8,163 nt of DNA, taken from CAZQQU01 sp964595625. GTDB lineage: Bacteria > Bacteroidota > Bacteroidia > Flavobacteriales > Flavobacteriaceae. Both the position numbers and the translations under genes were made by a program. Position 1 is the stretch's first letter. Each line of letters begins with the position of its first letter. Positions 5,928 through 8,163 of this stretch are shown in pieces. Below the pieces are notes generated by a model. The model did no database searches. It was not told where the DNA came from and saw only the letters and a list, made by a program, of their open reading frames with translations. The stretch is from assembly GCA_964595625.1 (NCBI GenBank), contig CAZQQU010000028.1:1-8163 (forward strand), in the 5' to 3' direction.

Positions 5928-8163
5928 ATGAGGAAAAGGACAGCTGAATATAACAACTATGGTAAGCTTTCTGAAATTGTTACCAAACTCAACGATACCG
6001 AAGACAACACGGTGGAGCTAAAATACGACAGCTACGGCAACCTAACCGAAGTACATTACATAGACAGTGAGGATGGCTATTCCAACCATTATGTGCAGGA
6101 AATAGGCTACGATACTACCCTATACACTTACCCCGTGGCTTTTGAAAACTCTTTTGGGCATACCTCCACTACCGAATATAACTTTTTATTTGGTATTCCT
6201 GTATTTACTACCGATTTGAACGGTAACTCAATGCGAACACGTATTGATAACCGGGGAAGGATTATAGAAGTGACCGGGCCCAATGAGTTGGACTTAGAAG
6301 GTTTAATAGGTAATACCAATCCGGCGTGGACCATCCGGATGGAGTACAAAGGCGAAGATTTGGTGAGCGAAGTAGTGGGTGATCTGGCTTCAAACGAATA
6401 TATGGCAGAAGCCGAAGGCAGCTTCCCGGCGATAGACCCGGGTGACGATCAACCCGATAATGCCCAGCACTATGCCGTTACCCGGCATTTTGATGCGTTT
6501 TATGCAGACCCGTACAGTACCGAGACTACCAACCAGCTTCTGACCATTAGTATCGTGGATGGTTTTGGGCAGGCCATACAGCTTAAAAAAACTCACGAGT
6601 CGGATGAAGTGAAATGGATGGTAAGTGGAAAAGAAAAGAAGGATCCATACGGGCGGGTTATTGAAGCTTATCTACCTACTACGCAGAGCTACCCAGTTAA
6701 TTATAATTTATTAAGCAGTGCAGATTTAGAATATAATACAAGTGTATCTTCTGTAACTCCGCTTATAACAACCTACGATATCCGCGACCGCCAGAAAACT
6801 ATCAAGCAACCGGGCGAATCCAGCAGTACCACCATTGACTACTTTATCGAAGAAGGTATGTTTGGCCAGTTAATAACCAACGAGCTTAATCAAACTCAGA
6901 AAACCTTTACCGACATCCGGGGCAGACAACGAAAAATCGTACAAAACGATGAAATTACCACCCAATTTAAGTACAATGCCATCAATGAACTTATCGAGGT
7001 AAAAAACAATCAGGGATATGTCACTAAGAATTACTACGATTTGTCTGGTCGCCGCATACGAATAGAACATCCGGACCAAGGGGTTACTAATTTTGTGTAT
7101 GACAAGGCCGGTAATCTTACAGAACGGATTACTTCCAACTTAATATTAGGTAACCAGGACCCCATTCACTACTACTATACTTTTAATCGATTAGACAGCA
7201 TATACTATCCAGTTAACCCATCTAATAATGTTAAATATTTGTATGGAAATCCTGATGACCCAACGGTAGAAGCTAATAATGCAATTGGTCGTTTATACAT
7301 GCAGGAAGATGCTTCGGGGGTTCAAGCTTTTGGATATGATAAAATGGGGAATTTAACTAAAAACGTACGTTCTGTAGTAGTACCAGGTAGGCAATCCTAT
7401 TGGTTTTTTACAAAATGGAGATATGACAGTTGGAATCGAGTTATGGACATATTTTATCCAGATCAAGACAAAGTAATATATTACTATAACAAAGCTGGAA
7501 ATGTTGAAAAGGTAACGACTTCTGTGACCTCATTTAACGATGAAATGAATTTAGTTAACTCTATCACCTATACCGACTACGGCGAGCGGGAAAGCATTGA
7601 ATATGCCAATGGAGCTGTGACTGAATATACCTACGATACCCGGCGCCGGATGCAGACAGTAGAGCATCAGTTTACCGGGTTTGAGATAGAAAAACAGTAT
7701 GGCTACGATGCATTGTCTAATATTACTTCTATAGCAACCCTGAGCCCCACTGGCAGCTTACCCGATACCGGGCAGATTGGGGGGCCTGTACATCACACCT
7801 ATACTTACGACAATTTTAACCGATTGGTTTCTGCTACGGGTAATTATACAGGTCCTGGTGACCTAACCACCCCTTATTTGAAGCAGGTATATGAGTTAGA
7901 AATGGAATACGATCTCAGCCACAATATTATCAAAAAAAATCAATTACATATTCAAGGAGAATTAACTGGTACCGGTGGTATGATTAATCCCATGCCGGTT
8001 TATAAAACCAGTTATAATTTGGATTATTCAAATTACGCTACGGGATCATATGTAGCTGATACGTTTGGTTATGTCCAACCCCACGCTCCTCGTATGATTA
8101 TAGAAACACCTACCGGGCAGGACGGTTGTTGTGACGAAGGTGACCCGCGTATAAAGAAAAAAT
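5928..8163 (+). CDS. YD-repeat region of a large SpvB/TcaC-type Rhs protein, 5' truncated, runs off window
   Basis: I translated this frame through without a stop from 5859 to the window end. From the ATG at 5928, 'RTAEYNNYGKLSEIV' is followed by YD-type repeats such as LKYDSYGNLTEV (31-42), VYDKAGNLTER (from residue 390), GYDKMGNLTK (from 469), YYNKAGNV and GYDALSNITSI. 'ENSFGHTSTTEYNFLFGIPVFTTDLNGN' and 'DGFGQAIQLKK...VSGKEKKDPYGRVIEAYLPTT' match the middle of large SpvB/TcaC-like Rhs proteins of Bacteroidota, which form the shell enclosing the toxin tip. The N-terminal SpvB, integrin-like and leader regions expected upstream are missing; the sequence abuts the IS1 remnant, so the 5928 start lies inside conserved sequence and is probably not native. 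The core and tip lie beyond 8163. It is likely a pseudogene or silent tip donor unless transcribed from the IS. Base composition is more GC-rich than in the tip cassettes. Confidence 0.85.
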   Translation, partial: MRKRTAEYNNYGKLSEIVTKLNDTEDNTVELKYDSYGNLTEVHYIDSEDGYSNHYVQEIGYDTTLYTYPVAFENSFGHTSTTEYNFLFGIPVFTTDLNGNSMRTRIDNRGRIIEVTGPNELDLEGLIGNTNPAWTIRMEYKGEDLVSEVVGDLASNEYMAEAEGSFPAIDPGDDQPDNAQHYAVTRHFDAFYADPYSTETTNQLLTISIVDGFGQAIQLKKTHESDEVKWMVSGKEKKDPYGRVIEAYLPTTQSYPVNYNLLSSADLEYNTSVSSVTPLITTYDIRDRQKTIKQPGESSSTTIDYFIEEGMFGQLITNELNQTQKTFTDIRGRQRKIVQNDEITTQFKYNAINELIEVKNNQGYVTKNYYDLSGRRIRIEHPDQGVTNFVYDKAGNLTERITSNLILGNQDPIHYYYTFNRLDSIYYPVNPSNNVKYLYGNPDDPTVEANNAIGRLYMQEDASGVQAFGYDKMGNLTKNVRSVVVPGRQSYWFFTKWRYDSWNRVMDIFYPDQDKVIYYYNKAGNVEKVTTSVTSFNDEMNLVNSITYTDYGERESIEYANGAVTEYTYDTRRRMQTVEHQFTGFEIEKQYGYDALSNITSIATLSPTGSLPDTGQIGGPVHHTYTYDNFNRLVSATGNYTGPGDLTTPYLKQVYELEMEYDLSHNIIKKNQLHIQGELTGTGGMINPMPVYKTSYNLDYSNYATGSYVADTFGYVQPHAPRMIIETPTGQDGCCDEGDPRIKKK

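Noticed and set aside
1..8163. CRISPR arrays, tRNA or rRNA genes.
   Set aside because: No regularly spaced short repeats, cloverleaf sequences or conserved rRNA stretches were seen on either strand.

Overview
The window looks like a chromosomal accessory region of a Bacteroidota bacterium. The coding sequence is AT-rich, translation starts lack Shine-Dalgarno sequences, signal peptides end in 'SAQ', and the Rhs proteins have the 'HPDHLGSSSYIT ... FNAKELDPETGNYYYGARYYDP' core seen in that phylum. Everything recognisable is on the + strand. Family names come from recognising motifs by eye; no database search was possible.

Left and centre (1-5571) hold a tandem array of three displaced Rhs C-terminal 'tip' cassettes. 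Each has a truncated Rhs core, a different C-terminal domain, and one or two small AT-rich genes in the immunity position. Cassette 1 (3-1618) has an unrecognised glycine-rich, hydrophobic tip followed by a membrane-anchored protein resembling TY-Chap-type immunity proteins. Cassette 2 (1806-3347) has a tip ending in a degenerate OmpA-like fold, followed 12 bp later by a secreted DUF922-type HExxH metalloprotease, and closes with a terminator. Cassette 3 (3519-5571) has a tip with an HETRH metallopeptidase motif, which overlaps the first of two lipoproteins that appear to be distant paralogues of each other.

Right of the array (5572-5905) is mobile-element debris and a strong hairpin terminator. 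A 23-bp sequence resembling an IS1-family terminal repeat occurs three times in the same orientation: just after the last gene of cassette 1, just after the last gene of cassette 3, and at the head of a truncated IS1 InsA-like zinc-ribbon gene. From about 5906 to the window end a long open frame encodes the YD-repeat region of a large SpvB/TcaC-type Rhs protein. Its 5' end is missing at the IS1 remnant and its core and tip lie beyond the window.

The likely overall role is interbacterial competition by a polymorphic toxin system. A full-length Rhs protein carries one active tip, and tip/immunity cassettes accumulate downstream as a reserve or as fossils, still giving immunity. The shared core DNA (three 102-bp blocks) offers homology for tip switching. 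The IS1-like ends at cassette boundaries suggest how pieces may have moved, but this is inference.
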